Notes under the pieces: model-generated | Database searches by the model: none | What the model was told of the DNA's origin: nothing | Seen by the model: the letters and a program-made list of their open reading frames with translations, nothing else | Position numbers and translations under genes: made by a program | Shown here: positions 24,714 through 34,012 of the stretch, piece by piece | How the letters are laid out: each line of letters starts with the position of its first letter | How positions within the stretch are numbered: position 1 is the first letter of the stretch | NCBI RefSeq assembly: GCF_004331485.1 | Contig: NZ_SJKD01000001.1 | Coordinates: forward strand, 1,612,001 to 1,676,000 | DNA from: Kribbella capetownensis | Lineage (GTDB): Bacteria > Actinomycetota > Actinomycetes > Propionibacteriales > Kribbellaceae | DNA: 64,000 nt | Direction of reading: 5' to 3'

Positions 24714-25202
24714 TCAGTGGGCTTCGGTCTTCAGGCGCTCGAAGGACGCAGTGATCTCGGTCTCGGCGTCGGCGCGTCCGGCCCAGGTGGCGCCTTCGAC
24801 CGACTTGCCGGGCTCGAGGTCCTTGTAGACCTCGAAGAAGTGCTGGATCTCCAGCCGGTCGAACTCGGGCAGGTGGTGGATGTCGCGCAGGTGCTCCTGG
24901 CGCGGGTCGCCGGCCGGGACACAGACGACCTTGTCGTCCGGGCCCTTCTCGTCGGTCATCCGGAACATGCCGATCGCGCGCGCCTTGATCAGGCAGCCGG
25001 GGAACGTCGGCTCCGGCAGCAGCACCAGCGCGTCCAGCGGGTCGCCGTCCTGGCCGAGGGTCTCCTCGATGAATCCGTAGTCGGCCGGATACTGGGTGGC
25101 CGTGAAGAGGGTCCGGTCCAGCCGGAGCCGGCCCGACTTGTGGTCCAGCTCGTACTTGTTGCGTGTGCCCTTGGGGATCTCGATGAAGACGTCGAACTCC
25201 AT
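24714..25202 (-). CDS. ppa: Inorganic pyrophosphatase
   Basis: This soluble family-I pyrophosphatase has 162 residues. It has [13 protein letters not shown] at the start, the signature [10 protein letters not shown] (about residues 54-63) with its metal-binding Asp residues, and VPAGDP downstream. It hydrolyses PPi to drive biosynthetic reactions in the cytoplasm. I choose ATG 25202 because homologues begin with MEFDV. A CAGTAT hexamer 7 nt upstream could be a weak leaderless promoter. It is divergent from the PBP4 gene. Confidence 0.97.
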   Translation of the reverse strand: MEFDVFIEIPKGTRNKYELDHKSGRLRLDRTLFTATQYPADYGFIEETLGQDGDPLDALVLLPEPTFPGCLIKARAIGMFRMTDEKGPDDKVVCVPAGDPRQEHLRDIHHLPEFDRLEIQHFFEVYKDLEPGKSVEGATWAGRADAETEITASFERLKTEAH

Positions 25203-25252
25203 ACGGCAGATACTGTCACGGTTCGGACCGACCAATTGACAGGAGCAGCCCG

Positions 25253-26614
25253 GTGCCCCGTCCTCCCCGTGCGGTGTTCGTCACGCTGCTCGCCACAGCG
25301 CTCTGCGTGAGCCTGGCGGGCGGAGCGGACGCCGTACCCGGATCTGTCCAGGCAGCACAGCAGGCGCCGGCTGTGCTGGCACCGGCCAAGACCGAGGGCG
25401 TCGCGCCGACCGCGGCCGGCGTACAGAAGGTGCTGGCGCCGATCCTCATGGACCCGGCGCTGGGCAAGCACCGTGGGATCTACGTGTACGACGCCTCCCG
25501 CGGCAAGGCGGTGTACTCAGCAGGTACGGCGACGCCGTACGTCCCGGCGTCCACGATGAAGCTGCTGACGACGGTGTCCGCGCTGGAGACCCTCGGACCG
25601 GACCACAGGTTCACCACGAAGGTCGTCACTGGAGCCGGCAGCTCCCTGATCCTGGTCGGCGGCGGTGACCCGTTGCTGGCCACCAAGCGGTCCACCGACC
25701 CGACCGACTTCCCGGTCCGCGCGTCCCTGCAGGACCTGGCCGCCAGTACGGCGAAGGCCCTCAAGGCCCAAGGCATCCGGAGCGTCAGTCTCGGGTACGA
25801 CGCCTCGCTGTTCAGCGGGCCCGCGGCCAACGCGAACTGGGAGCCGAACTACACCACCGAGGGCATCGCTGCCCGCACGTCCGCGCTGTGGGTGAACGAG
25901 GGCCGTCTGTCCCCGGGCATGGCCAAGCGGGCCGACTCCCCGGCGCAGGCCGCGGCCAAGGCCTTCGCCGCGCAGTTGCGTGCCGCGGGCATCAACGTGG
26001 CGCCGACCCTCAAGGCGGCTGTCGCTTCCGCCGCGGCCAAGGCTGTCGCACAGGTGCAGTCGCCGACGGTCGGCCAGATCGTCGAGTACGTGAACCTGCA
26101 CAGCGACAACGACGGAGCCGAGGTGCTGCTGCGTCAGGTCGGCCTTGCCACCAAGAACGGCGGCTCGTACGCCGGTGGGGTCAAGGGCGTACGAGCGACG
26201 CTGACCAAGCTCGGTCTGGATGTCAGTAAGGCCCGGATCCTTGACGGCAGCGGCCTGTCTCGCGGGAACCACGTGCCGCTCGACCTGCTGGCCGGTGCGA
26301 TCCGGGCCGCGGTCTCCAGTGAGCACCCAGAGCTGCGGCATCTGCTGACCGGGCTGCCGGTCGCAGGGTTCACCGGAAGCCTCGAGGAGCGCTTCACCGG
26401 AGCCGGCACTGTCGGGGGGACCGGACTGGTCCGTGCGAAGACCGGCACGCTGACCGGAGTCCACAGCTTGGCCGGTCTGGTCCGTGACCGCACCGGCACC
26501 CTGCTCGTGTTCGCGGTGGCGACGGACAGCGTTCCGGTGCCCAAGACCCTCGACGCGCGGGCCGCGCTCGACCGCGCCGCCGCCGCGCTGGCCGGCTGCG
26601 GCTGTGCTGTCTGA
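25253..26614 (+). CDS. dacB: D-alanyl-D-alanine carboxypeptidase/endopeptidase, PBP4 type
   Basis: The exported 453-residue protein has a signal peptide (about 1-27) and the three penicillin-binding motifs of class-C low-mass PBPs: STMK (about residues 99-102), SDN (about 284-286) and KTG (about 391-393). The large insertion between SxxK and SxN is that of PBP4/DacB. It trims or cleaves peptidoglycan peptides outside the membrane. GTG 25253 has AGGAG 7 nt upstream. This is the usual actinobacterial neighbour of the metalloprotease-tilS-hpt-ftsH genes that follow. Confidence 0.95.
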   Translation: MPRPPRAVFVTLLATALCVSLAGGADAVPGSVQAAQQAPAVLAPAKTEGVAPTAAGVQKVLAPILMDPALGKHRGIYVYDASRGKAVYSAGTATPYVPASTMKLLTTVSALETLGPDHRFTTKVVTGAGSSLILVGGGDPLLATKRSTDPTDFPVRASLQDLAASTAKALKAQGIRSVSLGYDASLFSGPAANANWEPNYTTEGIAARTSALWVNEGRLSPGMAKRADSPAQAAAKAFAAQLRAAGINVAPTLKAAVASAAAKAVAQVQSPTVGQIVEYVNLHSDNDGAEVLLRQVGLATKNGGSYAGGVKGVRATLTKLGLDVSKARILDGSGLSRGNHVPLDLLAGAIRAAVSSEHPELRHLLTGLPVAGFTGSLEERFTGAGTVGGTGLVRAKTGTLTGVHSLAGLVRDRTGTLLVFAVATDSVPVPKTLDARAALDRAAAALAGCGCAV

Positions 26615-26675
26615 CGGCGGCCTGACCCGGACCGATCAGCAGACGCATGTTGGGACATGCGACTAGGGTCAGAAT

Positions 26676-27770
26676 ATGAGTACGGCGGAAGGTGGGACCG
26701 CGGCCGAGATGGTCGACTGGCAGCTGGCAACGGGAGTGGCTCGCAAGCTGCTGCGGCCCGGACCGGCGGTCAGCCGCGTGGAGGCGGATCAGGTGGTGGC
26801 CGAGCTGCGCCAGTTCGCGGCCGACTCCGAGCACCACGTCCGGGAGTTCACCAAGCTGGAGGCCACCTCGGCCACCGCACCCGTGGTGATCGTGGACCGG
26901 CCCGGCTGGGTGCAGGCGAACGCGGACGGCTTCCGGACCGTGCTGCAGCCACTGGCCGACAAGCTGCGCGAGAAGGCCGAGCGGACCGGTGGGTTGTCCT
27001 CCGCGGTCGGCTCGCGGGTGACCGCGATCGAGGCCGGCGCGCTGCTGGCGTTCCTCTCGTCCCGCGTGCTCGGGCAGTTCGACCCGTTCTATCCGTCCGA
27101 GCCGGATCCGGACCGGCCTGGTCTGACCGGCCGGTTGCTGCTGGTCGCGCCGAACGTCATGCACGTGGAGTCCGAGCTGGGCGTCGTACCGCGGGACTTC
27201 AGGTTGTGGGTGTGCCTGCACGAGGAGACGCACCGGGTGCAGTTCACCGCGGTCCCGTGGCTGCGGGACCACCTGCGGTCGGAGATCGCGTTGTTCCTCG
27301 ACCAGGCCGAGCTGGACGCGTCGGCGTACGCCGCGATGTTCCGCGAGGCGGTGCAGCGGCTGGGCCGATCGGTCCGCGGTGAGGCCGAGCTGAGCCTGGT
27401 CGACCTGATGCAGTCGCCGGAGCAGCGTGCGGTGCTGGACCGGCTGACCGCGGTCATGTCCCTGCTGGAGGGCCACGCGGACTTCGTGATGGACGGGGTC
27501 GGGCCGTCGGTGATCCCGACCGTGGACGCCATCCGCTCCAAGTTCACGTCGCGCCGGCAGAGCGGCAACCCGGTGGACCAGCTGCTGAAGCGGCTGCTCG
27601 GACTGGACGCGAAGCTGCGGCAGTACAAGGACGGCGCCGCGTTCGTACGCCGCGTGGTCGAGCAGGTCGGGATGGACGGGTTCAACCGGGTCTGGACCGG
27701 GCCGAACACGTTGCCCACCAAGCACGAGATCGCGAATCCGGATGCCTGGGTCAGCCGGCTCCACGGCTGA
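26676..27770 (+). CDS. F420-associated zinc metalloprotease-like protein (DUF2342)
   Basis: The 364-residue protein belongs to the family annotated as coenzyme-F420-biosynthesis-associated or zinc-dependent metalloprotease. An HEETH motif lies at about residues 181-185 with EGHAD downstream at about 267 as a likely third ligand region. No signal peptide is seen. The F420 link is by phylogenetic co-occurrence and the true substrate is not known to me. ATG 26676 has TAGGGT 6 nt upstream, which can serve as -10 (leaderless) and less well as AGGG ribosome site. It overlaps tilS by 29 bp. Confidence 0.9.
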   Translation: MSTAEGGTAAEMVDWQLATGVARKLLRPGPAVSRVEADQVVAELRQFAADSEHHVREFTKLEATSATAPVVIVDRPGWVQANADGFRTVLQPLADKLREKAERTGGLSSAVGSRVTAIEAGALLAFLSSRVLGQFDPFYPSEPDPDRPGLTGRLLLVAPNVMHVESELGVVPRDFRLWVCLHEETHRVQFTAVPWLRDHLRSEIALFLDQAELDASAYAAMFREAVQRLGRSVRGEAELSLVDLMQSPEQRAVLDRLTAVMSLLEGHADFVMDGVGPSVIPTVDAIRSKFTSRRQSGNPVDQLLKRLLGLDAKLRQYKDGAAFVRRVVEQVGMDGFNRVWTGPNTLPTKHEIANPDAWVSRLHG

Positions 27771-28806
27771 GCCACCGGGCGGATCGGCTGCCGACGACCT
27801 GGTCGAGCGCCGGAGAGGGAAGCTGCACCCCGCCGTCGCGCGCACGCGGGAGGCAGTGCGGACCATGCTGGCCGAGCTGCCCAAGGGAACGACCGTTCTG
27901 GTCGCCTGCTCCGGCGGTACGGACTCGCTGGCCCTCGCGGCCGCGACCGCCTTCGAGGCGCCGAAGCTCGAGCTCCGCGCGGGTGCGGTCATCGTCGACC
28001 ACGGGCTCCAGGCCGACTCCGCTCACGTCGCGGAGACCGCTGCCACACAGTGCCGGACTCTGGGGCTCGACCCGGTCCACGTGCGTCCGGTAGAGGTCGG
28101 CGCCGACGGCGGTCCGGAGGCCGCTGCCCGGGCGGCTCGGTACGACGCTCTGCGCGACGCGGCCGACGAATCCGGGGCGGACGTCGTACTGCTGGCTCAC
28201 ACGCGTGACGACCAGGCCGAGACTGTTCTATTGGGGCTGGGGCGTGGCTCTGGCGCTCGGTCGCTGGCCGGTATGGCTCCGATCGCCGGACTGCTCAGGA
28301 GGCCGTTCCTGGAGGTTCCACGCGCCACCACGGCGGCCGCGTGCATCGCCTCGGGGCTCCGGCCGTGGCACGACCCGCACAACGACGACCCGCAGTACAC
28401 CCGGGTCCGCGTACGTCACGAGGTCCTGCCGGTCCTCGAGGAGGCGCTGGGGCCTGGTGTGGTCGAGGCACTCGCCCGTACGGCGGGACTCCTCCGGGCG
28501 GACGCGGATGCGTTGGACGTACTCGCGGCGGACCTTGCGGAGACCGCAGTACGGCGTACCGACGACGAAGTGGTGTGCGACATCGGGATGCTCGAGAGCG
28601 AGCCGACGGCGATCCGGACCAGGGCCTTGCGGCAGGCAGCCCTGGAAGCGGGCTGCCGTGCGACGGACCTCACAGCGGCGCACATCGCTGCCGTCGACGC
28701 ACTGGTGACAGCGTGGCGCGGACAGCGGTGGATCGATCTGCCGCAAGGGGTCCGGGCGGTCCGCAGGGGCGGATTCATCGTGTTGGGCGAAGGTGTGACA
28801 GGCTGA
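27742..28806 (+). CDS. tilS: tRNA(Ile)-lysidine synthase
   Basis: The PP-loop motif SGGTDS lies at about residues 57-62. The HTRDDQAET motif (about 153-161) and the two-domain length of 354 residues match actinobacterial TilS. It attaches lysine to C34 of tRNA-Ile(CAU), changing its decoding to AUA. ATG 27742 overlaps the preceding gene by 29 bp; I see no better downstream start before the conserved part. The gene order tilS-hpt-ftsH-folE is conserved in this phylum. Confidence 0.95.
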   Translation: MPGSAGSTAEPPGGSAADDLVERRRGKLHPAVARTREAVRTMLAELPKGTTVLVACSGGTDSLALAAATAFEAPKLELRAGAVIVDHGLQADSAHVAETAATQCRTLGLDPVHVRPVEVGADGGPEAAARAARYDALRDAADESGADVVLLAHTRDDQAETVLLGLGRGSGARSLAGMAPIAGLLRRPFLEVPRATTAAACIASGLRPWHDPHNDDPQYTRVRVRHEVLPVLEEALGPGVVEALARTAGLLRADADALDVLAADLAETAVRRTDDEVVCDIGMLESEPTAIRTRALRQAALEAGCRATDLTAAHIAAVDALVTAWRGQRWIDLPQGVRAVRRGGFIVLGEGVTG

Positions 28807-28810
28807 CCGC

Positions 28811-29362
28811 GTGGATGCCGCGGACATCGAGAAGGACCTGACCAAGGTCCACTACACCGAGGACCAGATCCTGGCGAAGCTGCGCGAGCTCGCGGCGCGG
28901 ATCGAGCAGGACTACGAGGGCAAGGACCTGCTGATGGTCGGCGTCCTGCGGGGCGCGGTGATGGTGATGGCCGACCTGGCCCGGTCGTTCAGGCGGCACG
29001 TGGAGATGGACTGGATGGCCATCTCGTCGTACGGCTCGGGCACCAAGTCGTCCGGGGTGGTCCGGATCCAGAAGGACCTGGACACCGACATCACCAACCG
29101 GCACGTGCTGATCGTCGAGGACATCATCGACACCGGGCTGACGCTGAGCTGGCTGGTCAGTAACCTGGAGTCACGGAAACCGGCCTCGCTGGAGCTGTGC
29201 ACGGCGTTCATGAAGCCGGACGCGGCCAAGATGCGGGTCCCGGTGAAGTACGTCGGACTGGAGCTCCCGGACGAGTTCGTGGTCGGTTATGGCCTGGACT
29301 ACGCGGAGAAGTACCGGAACCTTCGCTGCGTGGCGACGTTGGCCCCGCACGTCTACTCCTGA
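28811..29362 (+). CDS. hpt: Hypoxanthine phosphoribosyltransferase
   Basis: The PRPP-binding motif VLIVEDIIDTGLTL (about residues 98-111) and the C-terminal FVVGYGLDYAEKYRNL are characteristic of bacterial HPRT. It salvages hypoxanthine and guanine to IMP and GMP. The 183-residue length is normal. The start is GTG 28811, 4 bp after the tilS stop, with no strong ribosome site, so translation probably depends on tilS. Confidence 0.96.
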   Translation: MDAADIEKDLTKVHYTEDQILAKLRELAARIEQDYEGKDLLMVGVLRGAVMVMADLARSFRRHVEMDWMAISSYGSGTKSSGVVRIQKDLDTDITNRHVLIVEDIIDTGLTLSWLVSNLESRKPASLELCTAFMKPDAAKMRVPVKYVGLELPDEFVVGYGLDYAEKYRNLRCVATLAPHVYS

Positions 29363-29434
29363 GACCGGGGCGGTGGGGCGGGGAAAGTCTTAAACTGGTC
29401 CTTCGGGGCAGACTTGGTGACAGCCTGTACAACG

Positions 29435-29457
29435 GGGTCACGCCGTCTTGGTGACCC
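29435..29457. repeat. Inverted repeat in hpt-ftsH spacer
   Basis: GGGTCAC (29435-29441) and GTGACCC (29451-29457) form a perfect 7-bp inverted repeat with a 9-bp spacer in the 204-bp space before ftsH. CTTGGTGAC also appears twice nearby (29413 and 29447). It could be an operator or a weak hairpin; I cannot place the ftsH promoter with confidence. Confidence 0.4.
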
Positions 29458-29566
29458 TCGCTATGTGTTGTCTTGTGCGACACGAGACACTTGGACTGGT
29501 GTTACCGTCTCAAGCCCGCATACCCGGGCCTGCCGAGCTAGGAGGGACGGGGCGTAGGCCTCGATC

Positions 29567-31603
29567 ATGGACGTGAAGCGTATCTTCCGCGGACCCCTGT
29601 TCTGGATCGTCGTCGCCTTCTTGGGCGTACTGGTGATCGGACAGCTCCTGACCGGCTCGACCGGGTACAAGACCGAGCCCACCGGCCAGGTGGTCCAGCT
29701 GATCCAGCAGGCCAAGTCCTCGTCCGACAAGTCGATCAAGTCGGTGACGCTGATCGACCCCGACCAGGAGATCCGGGTCGAGAAGACCGACGGGACCAAG
29801 GTCCGGGCGCACTGGGTCGACGGCCAGGCCAACACTCTCGGCACCGACCTGCAGTCCCTGTTCCAGGACGGCAAGATCGAGCGGTACGACGTCGAGAACC
29901 CGAAGCCGAGCTTCATCGGCCAGGTGTTCTCCACGCTGATCCCGTTCCTGCTGATCGCGGTCGTGTTCATCTTCTTGATGAACTCGATGCAGGGCGGCGG
30001 CTCGCGGGTGATGAGCTTCGCGAAGTCGAAGGCCAAGCTGATCACCAAGGACACCCCGAAGACGACCTTCGCGGACGTGGCCGGCTGCGACGAGGCGATC
30101 GAGGAACTCGGCGAGATCAAGGAGTTCCTGCAGGAACCAGGCAAGTTCCAGGCGGTCGGGGCGAAGATCCCGAAGGGCGTGCTGCTCTACGGCCAGCCCG
30201 GAACCGGTAAGACCCTGCTGGCCCGTGCGGTCGCCGGTGAGGCCGGCGTCCCGTTCTACTCGATCTCCGGTTCGGACTTCGTCGAGATGTTCGTCGGTGT
30301 CGGTGCCTCCCGGGTCCGCGACCTGTTCGAGCAGGCCAAGACGAACGCCCCGGCGATCGTGTTCATCGACGAGATCGACGCCGTCGGCCGGCACCGTGGT
30401 GCGGGCCTCGGCGGTGGTCACGACGAGCGCGAGCAGACCCTGAACCAGTTGCTGGTCGAGATGGACGGCTTCGACGTCCGCGGCGGTGTGATCCTGATCG
30501 CAGCCACCAACCGGCCCGACGTGCTCGACCCGGCCCTGCTGCGGCCGGGCCGCTTCGACCGGCAGATCGCCGTCGACGCGCCGGACCTGCCGGGTCGCGA
30601 GCAGATCCTCAAGGTGCACGCGCGGGGCAAGCCGATGGCGCAGGACGTCGACCTCAGGGCCGTCGCCCGTCGTACGCCGGGCTTCACCGGTGCCGACCTG
30701 GCCAACGTGCTGAACGAGGCGGCCCTGCTGACCGCCCGCGGGAACATGCAGGTGATCGACAACCGGGCGCTGGACGAGGCGATCGACCGCGTCATCGCCG
30801 GTCCGCAGCGCCGGACCCGGCTGATGTCGGACAAGGAGAAGGTGCTGACGGCGTACCACGAGGGCGGGCACGCCCTGGTCGCCGCGTCCCTGCCGCACTC
30901 CGACCCGGTGCAGAAGGTGACGATCCTGCCGCGTGGCCGCGCCCTCGGCTACACGATGGTGATGCCGGACGAGGACAAGTACTCGACCACCCGGTCCGAG
31001 ATGCTCGACAAGCTGGCCTACATGCTGGGTGGCCGGGCGGCCGAGGAGATGGTCTTCCACGACCCGACCACGGGCGCCAGCAACGACATCGAGAAGGCGA
31101 CCGCGTTGGCTCGTGCGATGGTCACGCAGTACGGCATGACCGAGCGGCTGGGCGCGATCAAGTTCGGCCAGGACAGCAGCGAGCCGTTCCTGGGCCGCGA
31201 CATCGGCAGCCAGCGGAACTACTCCGAGGAGATCGCGGCCGCGGTCGACGAGGAGGTCGGCAAGCTGATCCTGAACGCGCACCAGGAGGCGTTCGACATC
31301 CTGGTCGAGAACCGCGCGGTGCTGGACCACCTGGTCGAGGAACTGCTGGAGAAGGAGACCCTGGACAAGAACGAGATCGCCCGGGTCTTCGCGCCGGTGA
31401 TCAAGCGGGAGCGCAGGCCGGCCTGGACCGGTTCGTCCACCCGGGTGCCGTCGGACCAGCCGCCGGTGATGCCGGTGCCGACCCGAGGCGAGCAGAACGG
31501 ATCGCTCTCCGACGTCCTCCCGGGCGGAGCGGTCGGCCCGGACGAGGCCGTCAAGCCGCCGAACTACGGCAGCGGCCCGACCCCGCCGTCACCAAAGGAC
31601 TGA
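29567..31603 (+). CDS. ftsH: ATP-dependent zinc metalloprotease FtsH
   Basis: This membrane-bound AAA+ protease has 678 residues. There are two transmembrane segments (about 11-29 and 121-139) around an extracytoplasmic domain, Walker A GQPGTGKT (209-216), Walker B IVFIDEID, second region of homology [19 protein letters not shown], and zinc site HEGGH (431-435). It degrades misfolded membrane proteins and some regulators. The tail after about 620 is Pro/Gly-rich and disordered, as in other actinobacteria. A GGAGGGA lies about 20 nt upstream of the ATG, rather far; an in-frame stop rules out an earlier start. A strong terminator follows. Confidence 0.97.
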   Translation: MDVKRIFRGPLFWIVVAFLGVLVIGQLLTGSTGYKTEPTGQVVQLIQQAKSSSDKSIKSVTLIDPDQEIRVEKTDGTKVRAHWVDGQANTLGTDLQSLFQDGKIERYDVENPKPSFIGQVFSTLIPFLLIAVVFIFLMNSMQGGGSRVMSFAKSKAKLITKDTPKTTFADVAGCDEAIEELGEIKEFLQEPGKFQAVGAKIPKGVLLYGQPGTGKTLLARAVAGEAGVPFYSISGSDFVEMFVGVGASRVRDLFEQAKTNAPAIVFIDEIDAVGRHRGAGLGGGHDEREQTLNQLLVEMDGFDVRGGVILIAATNRPDVLDPALLRPGRFDRQIAVDAPDLPGREQILKVHARGKPMAQDVDLRAVARRTPGFTGADLANVLNEAALLTARGNMQVIDNRALDEAIDRVIAGPQRRTRLMSDKEKVLTAYHEGGHALVAASLPHSDPVQKVTILPRGRALGYTMVMPDEDKYSTTRSEMLDKLAYMLGGRAAEEMVFHDPTTGASNDIEKATALARAMVTQYGMTERLGAIKFGQDSSEPFLGRDIGSQRNYSEEIAAAVDEEVGKLILNAHQEAFDILVENRAVLDHLVEELLEKETLDKNEIARVFAPVIKRERRPAWTGSSTRVPSDQPPVMPVPTRGEQNGSLSDVLPGGAVGPDEAVKPPNYGSGPTPPSPKD

Positions 31604-31612
31604 TCTCACAGT

Positions 31613-31650
31613 CAGCGCCGCTGCCCACAAGGGCAGCGGCGCTGCTGTTT
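31613..31650 (+). terminator. Intrinsic terminator after ftsH
   Basis: CAGCGCCGCTGCCC (31613-31626) pairs perfectly over 14 bp with GGGCAGCGGCGCTG (31631-31644) around an ACAA loop and is followed by CTGTTT. It separates ftsH from folE, which then has its own -10 hexamer. Confidence 0.9.
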
Positions 31651-31661
31651 AGGGTGGCCGC

Positions 31662-32234
31662 ATGACGTCACCGAAGTTCGACCATGCACGGGCCGAGCGG
31701 GCCGTCCGGGAGTTGCTGATCGCGATCGGTGAGGACCCGGATCGCGAAGGCCTGCTGGACACACCGGCGCGGGTGGCGCGCTCGTACGCCGAGATCACCG
31801 GCGGACTGGGTCAGCGGGCCGAGGACGTGCTGACCACGACGTTCGACATCGGGCACGACGAGATGGTCCTGGTGAAGGGCATCGAGGTCTGGAGCCTCTG
31901 TGAGCACCACCTGGTCCCGTTCACCGGAGTGGCCCACGTCGGGTACATCCCGAGCCGCGACGGCCGGATCACCGGGCTGTCCAAGCTGGCCCGGCTGGTC
32001 GATGTCTACGCGAAGCGCCCGCAGGTCCAGGAGCGGCTGACCACGCAGGTCGCCGACTCGCTGGTCGAGCTGCTCGAGCCGCGCGGCGTGATCGTGGTGA
32101 TCGAGTGCGAGCACCTGTGCATGACCATGCGCGGCGTCCGCAAACCGGGCGCCAAGACCATCACGTCGGCGGTCCGCGGCCAGCTCCGCAACCCGGTCAC
32201 CCGCGCCGAGGCGATGAGCCTGATCGTCGGCTGA
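31662..32234 (+). CDS. folE: GTP cyclohydrolase I
   Basis: FolE opens the folate pathway by converting GTP to dihydroneopterin triphosphate. The zinc and active-site motifs CEHHLVPF (about residues 74-81) and ECEHLCM (about 146-152) are intact, and the length of 190 residues is normal. ATG 31662 has TAGGGT (31650-31655) 6 nt upstream and no ribosome site, so it is probably leaderless, starting right after the ftsH terminator. In most actinobacteria folP follows at once; here a secreted protease gene lies between. Confidence 0.97.
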   Translation: MTSPKFDHARAERAVRELLIAIGEDPDREGLLDTPARVARSYAEITGGLGQRAEDVLTTTFDIGHDEMVLVKGIEVWSLCEHHLVPFTGVAHVGYIPSRDGRITGLSKLARLVDVYAKRPQVQERLTTQVADSLVELLEPRGVIVVIECEHLCMTMRGVRKPGAKTITSAVRGQLRNPVTRAEAMSLIVG

Positions 32235-32699
32235 CCCACAGCTCCAGTCTCCGGCCTGCCGCAGTCCGGGCGGGACGAACGGCCTGTGCGTGCTCCGGGC
32301 GGGCGGTGTACAGATCGACAGGTAGTGCACCTGCGATACGCCGTACGCGGGACGTGCCTGCGCTCACGTGCACTACCAACGGCCCGATACCTCCTGTCCG
32401 ACTGCACGCCGTCCCTTCTCGAAGGCTTCATCTGCGGGATAACCCACGGTGTCGCGGATGAATTCTTGTCCGAGGACACCATCTGGCGGAATAGCCTGTC
32501 CGCAGTCCCTGCAACCTGTCCGCAGGTACCGGCTGGCGCCCGGCGAAAGCTTCCGCGGGAACGCCGGCCGTAGCCTCCAGGGCCGGTGTGTCGTTGGAGA
32601 TTGAAAGCCGATATCTGTGGACATTCTGTCGCTGAACGTTTACTTTCCGTAGTGGCGTTCGGTCGACGAGGACCGGATGCCGGCGTGAGGAGGACAAGG
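32235..32699. other. 465-bp gene-free stretch with repeats and a promoter
   Basis: I find no convincing gene in this stretch. It holds a perfect 10-bp inverted repeat GGTAGTGCAC/GTGCACTACC (32321-32330 and 32368-32377, 37-bp spacer); an 11-bp direct repeat CCTGTCCGCAG (32495-32505 and 32515-32525); several further TGTCCG words (32395, 32466); and, near the right end, a good promoter for the protease gene. The middle is less GC-rich than the neighbouring genes. Confidence 0.7.
32618..32646 (+). promoter_or_regulatory. Promoter of the secreted S1 protease gene
   Basis: TGGACA (32618-32623), a 17-bp spacer and TACTTT (32641-32646) match the main vegetative promoter form. Transcription would begin near 32653, giving a leader of about 47 nt that carries the GAGGAGG ribosome site. 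Confidence 0.6.
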
Positions 32700-33824
32700 A
32701 TGTCGGGGCGTTTCCGGTTCGGCGCCGCACTCGCCGGTGCCGTCGTACTGACGGCCGCCGGGCTGGTCGCGGCGAACTGGGCCACCGCGGACTCGGAGCC
32801 GTCGGGGGTGAAACCCGGAGAGCTGACCGCCAAGTCTCCGCTGGTCGCCGACGCTCTCGAGACCGAGCTCGGGTCGCGGGCGGTCGGCAGCTACTACGAC
32901 GAGGCCGGTGAGCTGGTCGTCGCTGTGTCCGATCTCGCCACCGCTGACCTGGTCCGCGCGGCGGGCGCGATCCCGCGGCTGGTCCGCTTCACCGCCGACC
33001 AGCTGAACGCGGTCCAGTCCGAGCTGAACCGGCTGGCCATCGGCTCCAGCGCCGGCAAGGTCCGTTCCTGGTACGTCGACCCCCGCTCGGGCACTGTGGT
33101 CGTCACGGTCCCCCGAGGCGCGCGTGACTTGATCACCCAGCGGTTCCTGGACCGGGCCAAGGCGAACGGCGACCTCGTGACGATCCGGTCCGCGCCCGGC
33201 CAGGTGAGCACCACCGCGGACGACTTCGGCCTGCGCGGCGGTCTCCAGGTCGACAAGAACACCGGGTACGTCTGCTCCCTCGGCTTCAACGCCCGCACCA
33301 CCAAGGGCACCCGGATCTTCCTCACTGCGGGCCACTGCACCGCCGGCAAGCCGTCGTTCTCCCGCAACGGGTACGTGCTCGGCAACACCCGCACGTCGAG
33401 CTTCCCGGGCAACGACTTCGGCAGCGTCGGAGTGATCGAGGGCTGGGACCAGCAGGGGTACGTCGAGGGCTGGGGCGCCGGCAATGTCTCGGTCAAGGGG
33501 ACCGCCAACGCCACGGTCGGATCCACCCTGTGCAAGTCGGGCAAGAGCACCGGCTGGACCTGCGGCCGGATCGTCGCCCGCAACGTGACGGTCAACTACG
33601 GCAGCAACCGGATCGTCAAAGGCCTGTTCCAGCACACCGCGTGTGTCGAGGCCGGTGACTCCGGCGGCGCGAACATGACCGGCAACTACGCGCAGGGAAT
33701 CACCAGTGGAGCGGCCCTGATCAACGGCCAATGCCTGGAGAAGACCGGCCAGACCAATGAGTCGTACTCGCAGCCGATCGGCGAGGCTCTGCAGGCGACC
33801 CAGTCGCGCCTCGTACTGAGCTGA
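32700..33824 (+). CDS. Secreted S1 (streptogrisin/alpha-lytic type) serine protease
   Basis: The 374-residue precursor has a signal peptide (about 1-30), a pro-region (about 31-190) that should act as an intramolecular chaperone, and a chymotrypsin-fold domain. The catalytic triad is His in TAGHC (about 240), Asp in GNDFGSV (about 271) and Ser in EAGDSGGA (about 343). Paired Cys residues match disulfides of the family. ATG 32700 has GAGGAGG 7 nt upstream. The gene interrupts the otherwise conserved folE-folP order and is flanked by non-coding DNA with inverted repeats on both sides. Confidence 0.93.
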   Translation: MSGRFRFGAALAGAVVLTAAGLVAANWATADSEPSGVKPGELTAKSPLVADALETELGSRAVGSYYDEAGELVVAVSDLATADLVRAAGAIPRLVRFTADQLNAVQSELNRLAIGSSAGKVRSWYVDPRSGTVVVTVPRGARDLITQRFLDRAKANGDLVTIRSAPGQVSTTADDFGLRGGLQVDKNTGYVCSLGFNARTTKGTRIFLTAGHCTAGKPSFSRNGYVLGNTRTSSFPGNDFGSVGVIEGWDQQGYVEGWGAGNVSVKGTANATVGSTLCKSGKSTGWTCGRIVARNVTVNYGSNRIVKGLFQHTACVEAGDSGGANMTGNYAQGITSGAALINGQCLEKTGQTNESYSQPIGEALQATQSRLVLS

Positions 33825-33867
33825 GGCGGCTGACCCACCCACCGCCTCCGCGCACTCACACGCACGT

Positions 33868-33954
33868 ATTTCAGCGGATATCCCTCAGGGTTACCGGTTG
33901 TCGCGTCGTTTTCGGGGCTGAGAACCCGCCATATCAGGGGATATCCGCTGAAAT
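33868..33954. repeat. Perfect 17-bp inverted repeat before folP
   Basis: ATTTCAGCGGATATCCC (33868-33884) and GGGATATCCGCTGAAAT (33938-33954) are exact reverse complements, 53 bp apart. Each arm contains the palindrome GGATATCC. Inside, GGGTT (33888-33892) can pair with AACCC (33923-33927), so an RNA copy would fold into a long, mostly closed hairpin. It ends 58 bp before folP. Confidence 0.9.
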
Positions 33955-34012
33955 TGTCGAGGGGGAGGCGGCTGGTTCCGCGGCTGGGGGTGACGGCCAC
34001 TACGGTGGTCTG

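Noticed and set aside
29491..29508. TTGGAC and TACCGT as ftsH promoter
   Set aside because: The spacing between the two hexamers is only 6 bp, too short for a promoter, and no other pair stands out.
32286..32573. 95-codon plus-strand frame in the folE-protease spacer
   Set aside because: It starts at a GTG without a ribosome site, has poor codon bias and no recognisable sequence, and covers repeats and palindromes that look regulatory.
33868..33954. Ends of an insertion sequence
   Set aside because: The 53 bp between the arms is too short for a transposase and I see no target duplication, so I list it only as an inverted repeat.
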